In this document: positions 33,798-44,661 of the stretch, piece after piece | Layout of the letters: each line of letters starts with the position of its first letter | Position numbering within the stretch: the stretch's first letter is position 1 | From: Takakia lepidozioides | Lineage: Eukaryota; Streptophyta; Takakiopsida; Takakiales; Takakiaceae | Reading direction: 5' to 3' | Length of the DNA: 64,000 bases | NCBI GenBank assembly: GCA_030704615.1 | Contig: CM060733.1 | Coordinates: 38,626,001 to 38,690,000, forward strand | Position numbers and translations under genes: made by a program | The notes under the pieces: generated by a model | Seen by the model: the letters and a program-made list of their open reading frames with translations, nothing else | What the model was told of the DNA's origin: nothing | Databases searched by the model: none

Positions 33798-34498
33798 TCT
33801 TATTCTAATGCCGATGTGGCTGACTTTGACGCCACATACCCAGGGCCTTTCCCTAGCGTATCTCGTTGTTGTCGGGTCATTACTGCATAGCTACCTTCCT
33901 CTAGGTTAGCCTGCGTAATTTGAGTGGCGCCGAGCTCACTGGAAATCCAATTGACTTGGTGCTACGTCTCCAGTTGACGGGACAACTGACCGGGATGCAT
34001 ACTGGCCTGCTGTTGGGATGGCGCTGAAGTCGACGCTTGTTGCCCTCCCTCCACCCTTACATCCTGAGGGGGAGACCACGTATTAGAAGAACCCTGGGCT
34101 ATCTGAGCCGCAAGATTTGAATAGGCTACTCGGGAATTCTGTCCCATACCTGCATTGCCCCCAGAATATGATGGGCCTGTCTGATCTGTTCTAGGCCGCT
34201 GCGCTATCTGCGTTGGAGTAGCAAAATACATGTTATGCTGTTGTGGTAGAGGGTTGGGTGGTTCAGTGGTATACTGATCCGGGGAGGGTGCTTGATGCCC
34301 TTCCAAATTCCTCTCTACTTGTTGAATGGTGGCCGACGTAGGCTGGTCCACTTGTCTATGAGGACATTTGTTGTCGCGGCTCTTTGCCTTGAGGGCGAGG
34401 GGTCGGGACACAAGAAGGGCTACCCCTGTGGTGGGGGCAGTGGCAACAATAGATGCGGGGGCTGAAGCACCCTTGAGTGCCTTGGCAGAGGCGCTCAC
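33798..34498 (-). pseudogene. E0 gag/protease linker region
   Basis: The frame 34,498-33,962 (178 codons) is rich in Gln, Pro and Ser and ends at a stop. The same region then continues with ITQANLEEGSYAVMTRQQRD before the CACTA element. It is low-complexity, of the kind found between gag and protease in large Gypsy elements. No zinc knuckle or protease DTG/DSG is visible, so the call rests mainly on position. Confidence 0.45.
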
Positions 34499-34585
34499 TA
34501 GGTGGAGCCCCGTACACCGGGTTGCGGTGGGGGTGGTTCCACGAGGGGTGGTGGTAGCTTAGTGGGTCTTAGTGGGGGTGGCATA

Positions 34586-35585
34586 TGTCGCGCGGCTTTT
34601 ACTCACCCATCCCTTCGCTATTCGAGGCGGAAACTCCAAGATTGAAGAGTTGGAAATCTCTAAGTACTCAGCCCGCGCAGAACAATCAGTCATGACCTAC
34701 AGCTAGTGTATCATGGGGGTGTTTCCTATTTGTTTCCCTTTTGGTATTCATGTTAACTATCTTACCATTGATAATTAAGTATCAGTTTGCTTTATCAATC
34801 TATTGGATTCCATCAACTCATCCATTCATTCCACAGCTTCACTCAGATCTTTCTACACAGTGTGTTTGTATCGTAAAAGTATCCGATTATGATTTATAAG
34901 GTATCAGGCCGAAGCCATTGTGTCTCTAATCTCCTTTACAATATCATTACAGCCTTGCATATATCAAGCATCTACTCATCATCTCTCTATCTTCACTTCC
35001 GTTCTTCATCTCTGCCCGATCCCCTCTCCTCTATCACCAAGAAGTCCTCCTCCCAATGTTGTCCCTTCATTCCCCGTTTCTCCCTTTATCTTCCTATCTG
35101 CGGTTCTAACCGTTTCCCTCACTAACCGTGTCTGTGAACTAACATGTTCCTTCGCAGGTGTTGTTCCCCACAGTCGTTCCCTGTCCTACTCCTCGTTCCG
35201 TATGATCGTGACAGCTGTGTCAAGCTGTGACTGGCTGTGTGAAACTGTGACGGGCTGTGACTGGCTGTGCGACTGTGTTTGGCTGTGTCGGGCTGTGACT
35301 GGCTGTGTGGCTGTGTTTGGCTGTGTGGCTGTGCCGGGCTGTGTCGGCTGTGTCGGCTGTGTCTGCTGTGACGACTGTGACGGGCTGTGTTGGCTGTGTT
35401 GGCTGTGACGACTGTGACGGGCTATGTTGGATGTGTTGGCTGTGACGACTGTGACGGTTGTGTAACCCCCCTCTACAGTGCGCTGCTGTCACCCCTAAGG
35501 CTCCTGTTGGTCTCAGTCTGTGAAAAAATTAAGGGTACCCTACAGATCCCGTATAAGTGTCTAAGTCCCCGGCAGTCCTCTAACA
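34586..35585 (-). mobile_element. E1 3' LTR
   Basis: On the minus strand it begins TGTTAGAGGACTGCC and ends GCGCGACA, the usual TG..CA. It includes the GGCTGTG minisatellite (35,205-35,465) and the ATG that opens the leader peptide in the other LTR. It abuts the polypurine tract at 35,586. Confidence 0.92.
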
Positions 35586-35602
35586 TTACCCCTTCCCCCC
35601 TC
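35586..35602 (-). promoter_or_regulatory. E1 polypurine tract
   Basis: The minus strand reads GAGGGGGGAAGGGGTAA immediately before the TG of the 3' LTR. This is the expected plus-strand primer for reverse transcription. Confidence 0.8.
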
Positions 35603-35623
35603 AAAAAGCCGTGTCCTCACGGT

Positions 35624-38600
35624 TTACTGATTCGGACTAGCAAACCTTTGTGAGTGAGCACCTTCTTGACGTTGAGAGTTTCGTGGCGGACTGTGTGTAC
35701 GAGCCCGAGGTCTGTCTCTGGTTGACGGAGATGGTTGATCACTACCTGGATAAGTGAGGCCCTCTGGAGGCTGATATCGAGGTAACCTTTCCGGTATAGG
35801 AGACCCCCGTCGCTTCTTCTCTGCCATCTGAATTGCATAGTCTTCTCCCATGTCAAAAGAATTCGGTGAAGAAGAAACAGTTGTATCAGAATCCTCATCG
35901 CCTCTCAGGTGTTTTAATTTTCGAACTTTTTGTGTAATCATCTGGGGCATACAATGTTGTCCTACCATGTCTGGAAGTTTGTATTTTACAACATGGTGTA
36001 ACCGTTGAACATCAAAATTGGTGTAGACACTGAGCTCCTTGTCTGTCCAGGTGAGTGGGGGTACCAATTACTGGTGCAGCGTGCAAGTACTTCCTGCCAC
36101 ATGTCCCTTATAGAAAATGTCATCAATGCCAAATTCTGTGTTGACAAATGGTTCCAGGCCGCTTGAAACCATGAACGAATTTGAGAATCCTTTTGCATCA
36201 TAACTTTTGGGTCATATAGGTACATATGAGGTGGCCACGAAGGTAATACCCAATGATCTCCACTGGAATAACTTTGAAAGCGTGTTTGCATCTTTGTTGC
36301 TCAATGTGTATCGTACCAGAAAACAAGCAGCGTAGTATAACCCGCACCCCATGACAATACTGCTATCTCCTGGTCTTGGTATAAATGAGTCCATGTACAA
36401 CCTGGAAAGCAATCAATTCCCTCAACATGGTACCTGCTTCGTGCCAGTATTGTGCAAAGTGATGATCTTCAATATGTCGATTGTTCGGAAGAACTTTAGT
36501 CCTAGTTGCCACTGGCAGCCATATAGCATGATTTGGTAGTAATGTGCGAATGACTGCGGAGGACTAAATTCTTTCCAAGCCAAATCCAACATGATGGGGA
36601 ATTTGGTTGAAGGGCATAATCATAGCCCTACTGTACTCCCTTGCAGCTGGAGTTTAGGTGGGTTAAAAGCGGCATTGCCCCATACCTCGCGGTTGTGGTG
36701 GCTGTGGTGTGGTATAGTAACCACAGGTTCAGTACTGGTTACAGTGACTTGTTGTGGTGGTGGTGGTAATGGCTCTTGTATCATTGGCATCTCCTGCACT
36801 CCTCGTGAAGACTGAAAAGCCAAAGTTCTGGCTTTTAATAAGAAGGCATCAGCTGTTCCTGAGGGATATGACTCTTTGGTCGATTGTTTGAAGTGAGGTC
36901 TCCACTTGAGTCTTGGAGTCCGTCTACATCCTCTTGTAACTCTGCTATCCTACTATAGACATTGTCTATAGTAGTTGTGGCAATGTTCTGCACCTGCAGC
37001 CTGAGCTCATTCATCTCGCTTTGGGTGAGCTTCCGTGGTGCTTTGCCCTCTACTGGCCCTTGTGCTAACCAGACCTGCATAAGGCTGTTATCCACCAAGT
37101 TGCTTGTGGTTCCCCTGAGAGTTTGCTCCTCTCTTAGCTTGTACAATTCCAACTGCTGTTGTAAAGCCTCCATGCGCTTCGCCTGAGGTTCAATTGCGCA
37201 TAAGCAGCAAGTAGATTATTGGCTTCCTTCCTTCCAAGCCTTGTTATTGACCGCGATTTCATTTTATTGGCCATGATGGTTTGTTGCAACTCCACGATGT
37301 GCTTCTCTTGATCAGCTTCAATCTGCCTGTATTGCTTGAAAGTATCTTCATTGCGACATTTGTATTCTTCATATCGACAATGAGCTTCATTTGCTCAACA
37401 TTCTCTTCTTCTGCCTTCGTACATTTTTCCGCTTGACTGTTTATTTCTTTTGTAGATTGGTCAAGCATAGTTGTAAATGTAGCACATTGTATCGCCATCC
37501 TGTTATGCACTGTCTGCAACTCCGTATGTAGTGCATTCAGTTCTTGCAACTTGCTTTCATGCTGCACCTGCATTTGGTATAGCTGTTGCTTATGTGCTTC
37601 GTGCAACTGGTCTTGCGCGAGGCCTGCCTCAATCAATTGTTGCTTGGCCAATTGCAAAGCCATTTCTGTATTCCCAAGTCCTGCTTCATCTTGAGAGTGA
37701 CCTCTTCATCGACCTTGTTTGCACACTCAGTGGCAAGTCGAGCCTCAAACTCCTTCCTGAGTTCCTCTTTCAAGGCTGTCAATTGGGTAATTGGAACATG
37801 GGATTTGACATAAGTCCCCAACAAATTAAGTGTCCTGCCTATGGAACTCATCAGCATTGCCTGTTGAGGGTCATCATGGTGAGGTTTGCTGTTCTTCTGT
37901 CCTCCTGATCTTCAACAGTGTGATGTCTCACTAACCATTCAGGCCATTGTCCCACCGATTTTCTTCCTGAACTACTTCATCTATCACCGGTGCTACAGTG
38001 TCATGACCTTCCGCCGTGGTACCTTCGACACAGGTGTGTGTATTATATGCACCTCAGGATTTCCCTTGGGCAACTGTTGCACCTCTGGGATTTCTGTCTC
38101 CTTGACCAGACCAGAATATTCATAGAGAAGGTCCCCCTTCTCTATTTCTGCCACTATCTGTTCTGTAGTTGGAATATCTAACCCTTCACTTTCCAAATCA
38201 ATTATTTCTGGTTGAGCTGCATGGATAACTTGTGACCTTGTGACAAGTCGTTCAGTGGCTGTGATGGTTGTGATGCAGAAGTAACTTCCTCCTCCCTCTC
38301 TGAAGGTCCTGCTTCCAGTAATAGCATTTCTCTGTGCTGCTGTGCCCCTTCCTGGCCATGAGCTTGGGAAACATTATCATGCGGAATCCGTGAAGCCAGT
38401 GGATTCGCCACCACAGTCTTTCCCCGTCTCTGCTTCTTAGTCTCAGGTTGCCCTGCTAGTCCACCCTCACTGTGTGAAGAGCCTTGCTCTTCCATTGCAG
38501 TTGTTTCTGGCTCAAACACTCCCATTTCCTTTCTTTCTTGCGCATTAAGTATGCCAGAATCAAGGATTATTTGAGCAATGATTGGGCCAGACACTATTAT

Positions 38601-39420
38601 AGGAGACTTTGCGGTAGTACCTTGTAATCTTTTCATCTCTCCTCTACCAGTGCGTTGTACATTATGTCCGCCCATTGTACCTCTCGTCCCTTCAGGCCTT
38701 TGAGTATTTCCTCCGTGAAGGATCTGCTCAAATACTGTTGGTTCTGTTTCATGGCAATCAGAACGTTCAATACCTGGCCTACCTCTTTTAACCCTGGGTA
38801 CACAGCCTTGGTACAAGCATAACCCTGAGTTTTAAAGAAACTCCCTTCTTGGAATAAGTCCTCTATTTGCAGTCTTGCCCTGTGTTGCTCCACATGCACC
38901 TGACCTGCTGGCAATCGAAACAATTGCTGGAGGTATAGGGGAGTAATCATTAATTCAACTCCCTTCACCGTTGTTGTTCCTGTCCTTGGCTCAAAGTTCT
39001 GCAAAAATTGTAACATGTACTGTCTATGGTGTAGTGTCCAATCTAGGCTTTGCAATCCTTGCAATCTCAGCTCCTCCAGTATCTGTATCGCCTGTGGGTA
39101 GCAATTGTTTGTTTCTGCAGAATCGTGGTGCTCTTCACCCTGATTTCCTCCATTCCTCTCACTCTCTTCATTTTAGACTCACAGAACTGTTTTGGCTGTA
39201 ACAACTGCAGGAATGCCTGTAGTGCACAAAGCATAAACGTATGGTTGCCGCAGAAAGCTATGGGTAATTTCTTGTAAGCCTGCGGGGCTTGCAAGCATCG
39301 CCCAAGAGAAAAGCTCTGCTCTGTCCTTTCGTGTCTATGCCACTTCGTAAGTAATATTGGCGAGCGTATAGTCTGTTAGTTCCTCCATAGTTTCCAAGGT
39401 ATAGCATTGATGGTCCGTCC
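35624..39420 (-). pseudogene. E1 additional ORF downstream of integrase (decayed, coiled coil)
   Basis: A chain of minus-strand frames covers about 3.8 kb between the minisatellite and the 3' LTR. The best pieces are: 39,400-38,633 (LFSWAMLASPAGLQEI, TGIPAVVTAKTVL, then DWTLHHRQYMLQFLQNF and ITPLYLQQLFRLPAGQ), with at least two in-frame stops; 38,816-38,202 (acidic/Gln-rich, with a KKQRRGK basic patch); 37,857-36,835 (long Gln/Glu/Leu heptad-like stretches, predicted coiled coil); 36,823-36,620 (proline run); and 36,412-35,624, ending in an Arg/Ser/Pro-rich tail. The parts change frame several times, so it is a pseudogene. I recognise no named family with confidence; the first block loosely recalls plant mobile domain-like proteins carried by large plant transposons. 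No signal or membrane segment supports an envelope role. Confidence 0.55.
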
Positions 39421-39854
39421 TGTCGAGACGCCCGTTACTCAGAACGACGCCGCCTCTTGCGCTTAATTTCCCTCCATTTTCTTGATCCTTTTCCTGGTTT
39501 TGTATTGGCTGTATCCGCTGTGACTGGATTTTAGATTTTATTTCTTTAGTGGACTTTCCCTATTGGATAGTCCACTAGGATCACACATGTGACAAGAATT
39601 CCGCTTTTCTGCACTTGCCGTTCGTTCCGTTTCCCTTTTCCGTACTCATTAATGGGCCCGCCTTTCATCCCTTTTGACGGCCGTTCTTGTCCTCTTTCTT
39701 TTTGACACCTGTTCTTGCACTTCCTTCTCGGCTGTGTGTCGCGCCCCCGACCTCCAGTGTCATTTTTAAAGTAATTTCCGTTTCCTCTTCCGTCAGCCAT
39801 TTTCCTGAATTATTATGGTGTCCACTTGTCACTGATTCTATAGATCGTGTAACT

Positions 39855-40765
39855 TTAGTAGGCTGTGTTGAGCTGTGACAGCAAGGCTGTGTCCTACTGT
39901 GTTACGCTGTTGATAGGCTGTGATGGCACTGTGGTAGCTGTTATAGGCTGTGACACGCTTGTGGTAGGTTGTGATAGGCTGTGTTGCGCCGTGCTGGCTG
40001 TGATAGGCTGTGTNNNNNNNNNNNNNNNNNNNNNNNNNNNNNNNNNNNNNNNNNNNNNNNNNNNNNNNNNNNNNNNNNNNNNNNNNNNNNNNNNNNNNNN
40101 NNNNNNNNNNNNNNNNNNNNNNNNNNNNNNNNNNNNNNNNNNNNNNNNNNNNNNNNNNNNNNNNNNNNNNNNNNNNNNNNNNNNNNNNNNNNNNNNNNNN
40201 NNNNNNNNNNNNNNNNNNNNNNNNNNNNNNNNNNNNNNNNNNNNNNNNNNNNNNNNNNNNNNNNNNNNNNNNNNNNNNNNNNNNNNNNNNNNNNNNNNNN
40301 NNNNNNNNNNNNNNNNNNNNNNNNNNNNNNNNNNNNNNNNNNNNNNNNNNNNNNNNNNNNNNNNNNNNNNNNNNNNNNNNNNNNNNNNNNNNNNNNNNNN
40401 NNNNNNNNNNNNNNNNNNNNNNNNNNNNNNNNNNNNNNNNNNNNNNNNNNNNNNNNNNNNNNNNNNNNNNNNNNNNNNNNNNNNNNNNNNNNNNNNNNNN
40501 NNNNNNNNNNNNNTTGGCTGTGTCACGTCGTGACGGCTGTGGTAGGCTGTGTTGCGCCTTGCTGGGCTGTGGTTGGCTGTGTCACGCCGTGATGGGCTGT
40601 GGTAGGCTTGTGTTGCGCCTGCTGGGCTGTGATAGGCTGTGTCACGTCGTGATGGGCTGTGATAGGCTGTGTCACGCCGTGATGGGCTGTGATAGGCTGT
40701 GTCACGCGTGATGGGCTGTGATAGGCTGTGTCACGCCGTGATGGGCTGTGATAGGCTGTGTCACG
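39855..40765 (+). repeat. GGCTGTG/30-base minisatellite between integrase and 3' ORF of E1
   Basis: Repeats built on GGCTGTGATAGGCTGTGTCACGCCGTGATG with a period of about 30 bases. On the minus strand the unit is in frame with integrase and encodes VTQPITAHHG-like decapeptides. A 500-base gap lies inside. The core GGCTGTG is the same as in the E1 LTR minisatellite. Confidence 0.9.
40014..40513. other. Assembly gap of 500 N
   Basis: Exactly 500 undetermined bases within the minisatellite. The round number suggests a placeholder, so the true length of the array is unknown. Confidence 0.99.
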
Positions 40766-43465
40766 TTTGTTTTGCCCACCCTGGTCATATATGCTGGGCC
40801 TAGCGACAAGTGTTCCATACTCCGTTCGTAACACTGGTGCAGCCCGTGACTGCTCTTGCGGTTCAACATGCAAATCATGCTGCAGGGGTTTGTCATGGAT
40901 ACCACTGTACCCCTTCAACTTATTTGCATTGACTCTTCCCAGCATTTCTTTGTTAATGGTTTGTAACATGGCGGTGTTGTTATCATACATCTTTTGTATG
41001 ACATAAGGTCCTTTCCATGGTGATTTAAGCTTAGAAGCTTGAATCTTTCCTTTCTTCTGCAACCATAGAACCAAATCCCCCGTCTTAAAAGTCTTTAATT
41101 TGCCTTCATCAAACTGTTCCTTTCGCTTCATCTGAATTCTGGTCATATTATCAGCTGCATCAGCACGTACTTCTTCCACATGGTATAATTCATGTTTCCT
41201 GACCTTGATGGAGTCTTGCAATTCCATTCTTTTTCCCCACTCCGTTCTCATGGTAGGTAACAGGAATTCCACTGGAAGTAAGGCTTCCATACCATAAACT
41301 AATTGGAATGGTGTATACTTAGTGGTGACTTTATATGAAGTCCTGTATGACCACAAAGCTGTCAGCAGCTTTGTATCCCAATCCGTTCTGTTTGCATTGA
41401 CTATCTTAGCCAAGATAGTACATAGTATTTTGTTGGTAGCCTCTGCCTGTCCATTACCCTGTGGGTAATATGTTGTACTCTTTCTATGCACAATCATAAA
41501 CTCTTTAGTCAATAACTCAATGGTCTCATTCATGAAGTGACTTCCTTGATCACTGATAAATTCTAAGGGACATCCAAATCGTGTAAGTATGTTCTCGTAC
41601 AGGAACCTTGCTGTGGACTTGGCTGTGTTGTCCCTCAAAGCTTTAGCTTCCACCCACTTTGTAGTATAATCAGTGGCTGTAATTATGTACCTGTTTCGTG
41701 TATTCTTGGATGGTGGATTAATTGGTCCAACAAAGTCTAGTCCCCATTTCTGAAATGGTTCCGTAGGCATTGTAGGATGCAAGGCCATTCTTCCAGATCT
41801 CTGCAAAGGTCCTAGCCTCTGACATTCATCACACTTCTGACAATACTCATGTACATCTTTGAACAAAGTAGGCCACCAGTATCCTGCGAGTAGTATCTTT
41901 CTACTGGTAGTCTCTTCTCCAAAATGACCTCCAGCCACTCCTTTATGAACTTCCTCCAAGACTTTATTTACTTCATGGTGGTACAAGCATCGTTTTAGTA
42001 CTCCATCAGGTCCTAACTTATACATTCTGCTTCCTACCATAGTATAAGGTAAAGCTCTGATAGCGATTCTCTTCCTCTGCTCCTTACCATAACTAGGTGG
42101 GCACTGACCATGAGCAAGGTAGTATCTGATTGGCCACTGCCAATCTAACCATTCATCTGCACTTCCTTGCACCTCCATTACAAATAAACTCGCATCAGGT
42201 AACTGATCGTCCACTCCTGTGGCGGCCTCTCCTGTTGTTAGTCGTGACAAATGATCTGCCACAAGATGCAAACGGCCAGGCTTGTAAATAACCTCGAACT
42301 CAAACTCATGCAAGATTATTAACCACCTCGCTATCCTTCCACTTATCAAAGGTTTGTTCACCAGATATATCAGAGCCTGGTGATCCACATAAAACATAAA
42401 CTTTCTTCCCAATAGGTAATGCCTGAATTTCTTCACTGCATAGATCATTGCCAATGCTTCTCTTTCCGTTGTGCTATAGTTCCTCTCAGCACTGTTCATC
42501 AACCGGCTAGCATAGTACACAGGTGAATCTATATTCCCTGTAACATTCTGGGCTAACACCGCTCCCAACGCTTCTCCTGATGCATCGCAGTGAACATGAA
42601 ATACTACATGCCAGTGAGGGTTAATCAGCACAGGTGTAGTTGTTACTGACAGTGTAAGTTCCTCAAACGCCTGTTGACATTCAGCTGTCCAGGCAAACAC
42701 TGCATCTTTCTTCAGAAGCTTGCTCAATGGTGCTGCTATTTGTGCATACCTTTTGACAAATCTTCTGTAATAACTGGTTTGCCCAAGGAATCTCCTTAAA
42801 CTCTTAACATTCACTGGTGGTGGAGAGACTTTAATGGACTCTGTCTTCCTGGGATCCACAAGAAGTCCCTTCTTACACACAATGTGTCCCAGAAGCACCC
42901 CTGAGTTCACACAGAAAGTACACTTCTCTGGATTCAAGCCCAGACCTCTCATCCTGCATCTGGCCAGGCATAACTCCAATTTATGCAAGTGCTCATTCTT
43001 AGAGCTGTACACACTGAAATCATCCAAAAACACCTGCATGAAATCATCCAGATACTCATGAAAAGATTCACTTATCACTCTCTGAAAGGTCGCTGGTGCA
43101 TTACAAAGTCCAAAGGGCATGACTTTGTATGCATAAGCCCCCCAGTCTGTGATGAAAGCTGTTTTCCCTTGGTCTTCTTCTGCCACTTGCACTTGATTAT
43201 AACCACTGAAGCCATCCATGAATGAGTACATCTCATGGCCTGCCACAGTGTCTAATACTGCTTCTGTGAATGGCAAAGGGAAAGGATCTTTCTTCGTACA
43301 AGCATTCAGCTTCTTATAGTTCACACATACTCTTAGTTTGCCATTCTTCTTGGGAACTATAACAATGGGTGACAACCAAGTTGTATACTCTATTGGGTAT
43401 ATAAACTTAGCCTCAGCCAACTTCTTTATCTCTTCTCCAACCTTCTGTGCGTAGTTGGGATTCAT
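40523..43465 (-). CDS. E1 pol: reverse transcriptase, RNase H, integrase
   Basis: A frame of 980 codons. It starts inside the RT fingers (ETTW-type stretch TTWLSPIVIVPKKN, residues 28-41), then MDGFSGYNQVQVAEED, FGLCNAPATFQRV and the catalytic FLDDFSVY (about 144-151). RNase H follows (FHVHCDASGEALGAVLAQN near 290, FYVDHQALIYL, VADHLSRL). Integrase has an HHCC domain (GGHFGEE..C..C, about 510-550), core residues in WGLDFVGP, FISDQGSHF and NGQAEATNK, and a GPY/F module (GDLVLWLQKK..WKGPYVI). The C terminus reads into the minisatellite as repeated VTQPITAHH units. All catalytic residues are present. The upstream junction with the protease frame carries a frameshift relative to E2. Confidence 0.93.
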   Translation of the reverse strand: MNPNYAQKVGEEIKKLAEAKFIYPIEYTTWLSPIVIVPKKNGKLRVCVNYKKLNACTKKDPFPLPFTEAVLDTVAGHEMYSFMDGFSGYNQVQVAEEDQGKTAFITDWGAYAYKVMPFGLCNAPATFQRVISESFHEYLDDFMQVFLDDFSVYSSKNEHLHKLELCLARCRMRGLGLNPEKCTFCVNSGVLLGHIVCKKGLLVDPRKTESIKVSPPPVNVKSLRRFLGQTSYYRRFVKRYAQIAAPLSKLLKKDAVFAWTAECQQAFEELTLSVTTTPVLINPHWHVVFHVHCDASGEALGAVLAQNVTGNIDSPVYYASRLMNSAERNYSTTEREALAMIYAVKKFRHYLLGRKFMFYVDHQALIYLVNKPLISGRIARWLIILHEFEFEVIYKPGRLHLVADHLSRLTTGEAATGVDDQLPDASLFVMEVQGSADEWLDWQWPIRYYLAHGQCPPSYGKEQRKRIAIRALPYTMVGSRMYKLGPDGVLKRCLYHHEVNKVLEEVHKGVAGGHFGEETTSRKILLAGYWWPTLFKDVHEYCQKCDECQRLGPLQRSGRMALHPTMPTEPFQKWGLDFVGPINPPSKNTRNRYIITATDYTTKWVEAKALRDNTAKSTARFLYENILTRFGCPLEFISDQGSHFMNETIELLTKEFMIVHRKSTTYYPQGNGQAEATNKILCTILAKIVNANRTDWDTKLLTALWSYRTSYKVTTKYTPFQLVYGMEALLPVEFLLPTMRTEWGKRMELQDSIKVRKHELYHVEEVRADAADNMTRIQMKRKEQFDEGKLKTFKTGDLVLWLQKKGKIQASKLKSPWKGPYVIQKMYDNNTAMLQTINKEMLGRVNANKLKGYSGIHDKPLQHDLHVEPQEQSRAAPVLRTEYGTLVARPSIYDQGGQNKRDTAYHSPSRRDTAYHSPSRVTQPITAHHGVTQPITAHHDVTQPITAQQAQHKPTTAHHGVTQPTTAQQGATQPTTAVTT

Positions 43466-44661
43466 TCTATACCTCGCCTGCTTGATTGGTACTGACCCTG
43501 GTTCCAGTTCAATTTATGCTGACAGACTTCAGGTGGTATCCCTTTTAGATCCTCATAGCTCCAAGCAAATACATCTCTGTATTTGATGAACAAGCTTTTA
43601 GCTTCTTCGAAGAATTCCGGCTCCAAATCAGCTCCTACTTTCACCATCCTCGGTTCCTCCTGAGTTCCCACATTTACTTCTCTCACCTGCTCATCAGCTG
43701 TGATTGTCCAACCAGTCACCACTTCATCCTGTAAGCTCACAGTGGCTGGTTCTTCTAGGATTTCTATTTCTCCTTCTCTTTCTTCATAGAAATGTGATGG
43801 GTAAATGCTGGTTTCCTCTTCAGTTGGTGTTGCTGTCACTACACCACAGCAGATACCTCTCAAACAACTTAGGCTTTCCAGCCGCATCTCTGCAACCTGC
43901 TCCCACTCTGGGTGTGCAGCAAATAGGGTAGCTTCCTGCTCCTCATCCAGTCCTCCTCTCCAGTCATACTCTCTGACTCCTCGAGGTCTTCTTGTAGCAG
44001 GTAATCTACTAGATTTCTTTGTGGTAATTTGTATCTCGTGTATCCCATTATGCACGGTTAGTAACTGAGAATTCCAGTCATGGAATACCCTGGCCTGTTT
44101 CAGCCACGGACGTCCCAATAATAAGGAGTAAGCCTCCATGACTTCATCCATTTTTAATACAGTTACTGTGATCATAAAGATCATTTTCTGTATCTGTATC
44201 TTAACTCCTCTTATTAATCCCAATGGCTGTACACTTCTTTGATCTGCCATTGTTACTGTAAATGGGGCTGGTTTCATGTTACTTAGACCAAGCTTCTTCC
44301 TTAATTGGTCTGTCATGATATTTACTCCAGAACCACCATCTATCAGTACATCAGTTAGTTCTGTGCTTCCAATTCTCAATTGGATTACTGGCATAGAATC
44401 ATCAAAGTCCATGACTGGTTCTCGCCCTTCCGGCTTCACATTATAACTGGTCACCTTGCTGTTCAGGTCTGTGTTTCCTGTCTCTTGGGCAATTCGATTG
44501 ATTGCCTGATACAGCCTGTGCCTACAATAAGGTGCCACAGCTAATAGCTGTCCAATGGTAATTTCTGCTTTGGTCTGACATATTACTGCAGCCAAAGTCT
44601 CTTCATTACTTTGCATGTCTGCATCTTTTTTTTTCCTTTCTTCCTCACTCCCTTCTCTCAT
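43462..44661 (-). CDS. E1 aspartic protease and protease-RT linker
   Basis: A frame of 399 codons. The retropepsin site is LIDGGSGVNIM (Asp-Gly-Gly/Ser-Gly form of the DTG/DSG loop) near residue 105, followed by the flap region and LLLGRPWLKQ, the ILG-type motif. The rest is an acidic linker and SLFIKYRDVFAWSYEDLKG, which precedes RT in this family. It ends in an abnormal tail (LNWNQGQYQSS), because a small indel shifts it out of the RT frame; E2 reads through at the same point. The protease would process Gag-Pol. Confidence 0.88.
   Translation of the reverse strand: MREGSEEERKKKDADMQSNEETLAAVICQTKAEITIGQLLAVAPYCRHRLYQAINRIAQETGNTDLNSKVTSYNVKPEGREPVMDFDDSMPVIQLRIGSTELTDVLIDGGSGVNIMTDQLRKKLGLSNMKPAPFTVTMADQRSVQPLGLIRGVKIQIQKMIFMITVTVLKMDEVMEAYSLLLGRPWLKQARVFHDWNSQLLTVHNGIHEIQITTKKSSRLPATRRPRGVREYDWRGGLDEEQEATLFAAHPEWEQVAEMRLESLSCLRGICCGVVTATPTEEETSIYPSHFYEEREGEIEILEEPATVSLQDEVVTGWTITADEQVREVNVGTQEEPRMVKVGADLEPEFFEEAKSLFIKYRDVFAWSYEDLKGIPPEVCQHKLNWNQGQYQSSRRGIE

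Larger units (their letters stand above)
29940..34585 (-). mobile_element. E0: Ty3/Gypsy LTR-retrotransposon remnant
   Basis: Minus-strand order is gag/protease linker (34,498-33,800), RT (32,645-about 31,900), RNase H (to 31,223) and integrase (31,180-about 30,170). This is the Ty3/Gypsy order. No LTR of its own is visible at either side: the right end stops at the E1 LTR (34,586), and the left fades into AT-rich DNA. It is broken by stops and frame changes and by a CACTA element. Its proteins differ clearly from E1-E3, so it is a separate family. Confidence 0.85.

Noticed and set aside
39865-40711. Long plus- and minus-strand ORFs across the N run
   Set aside because: They are artefacts of reading undetermined bases as open codons.
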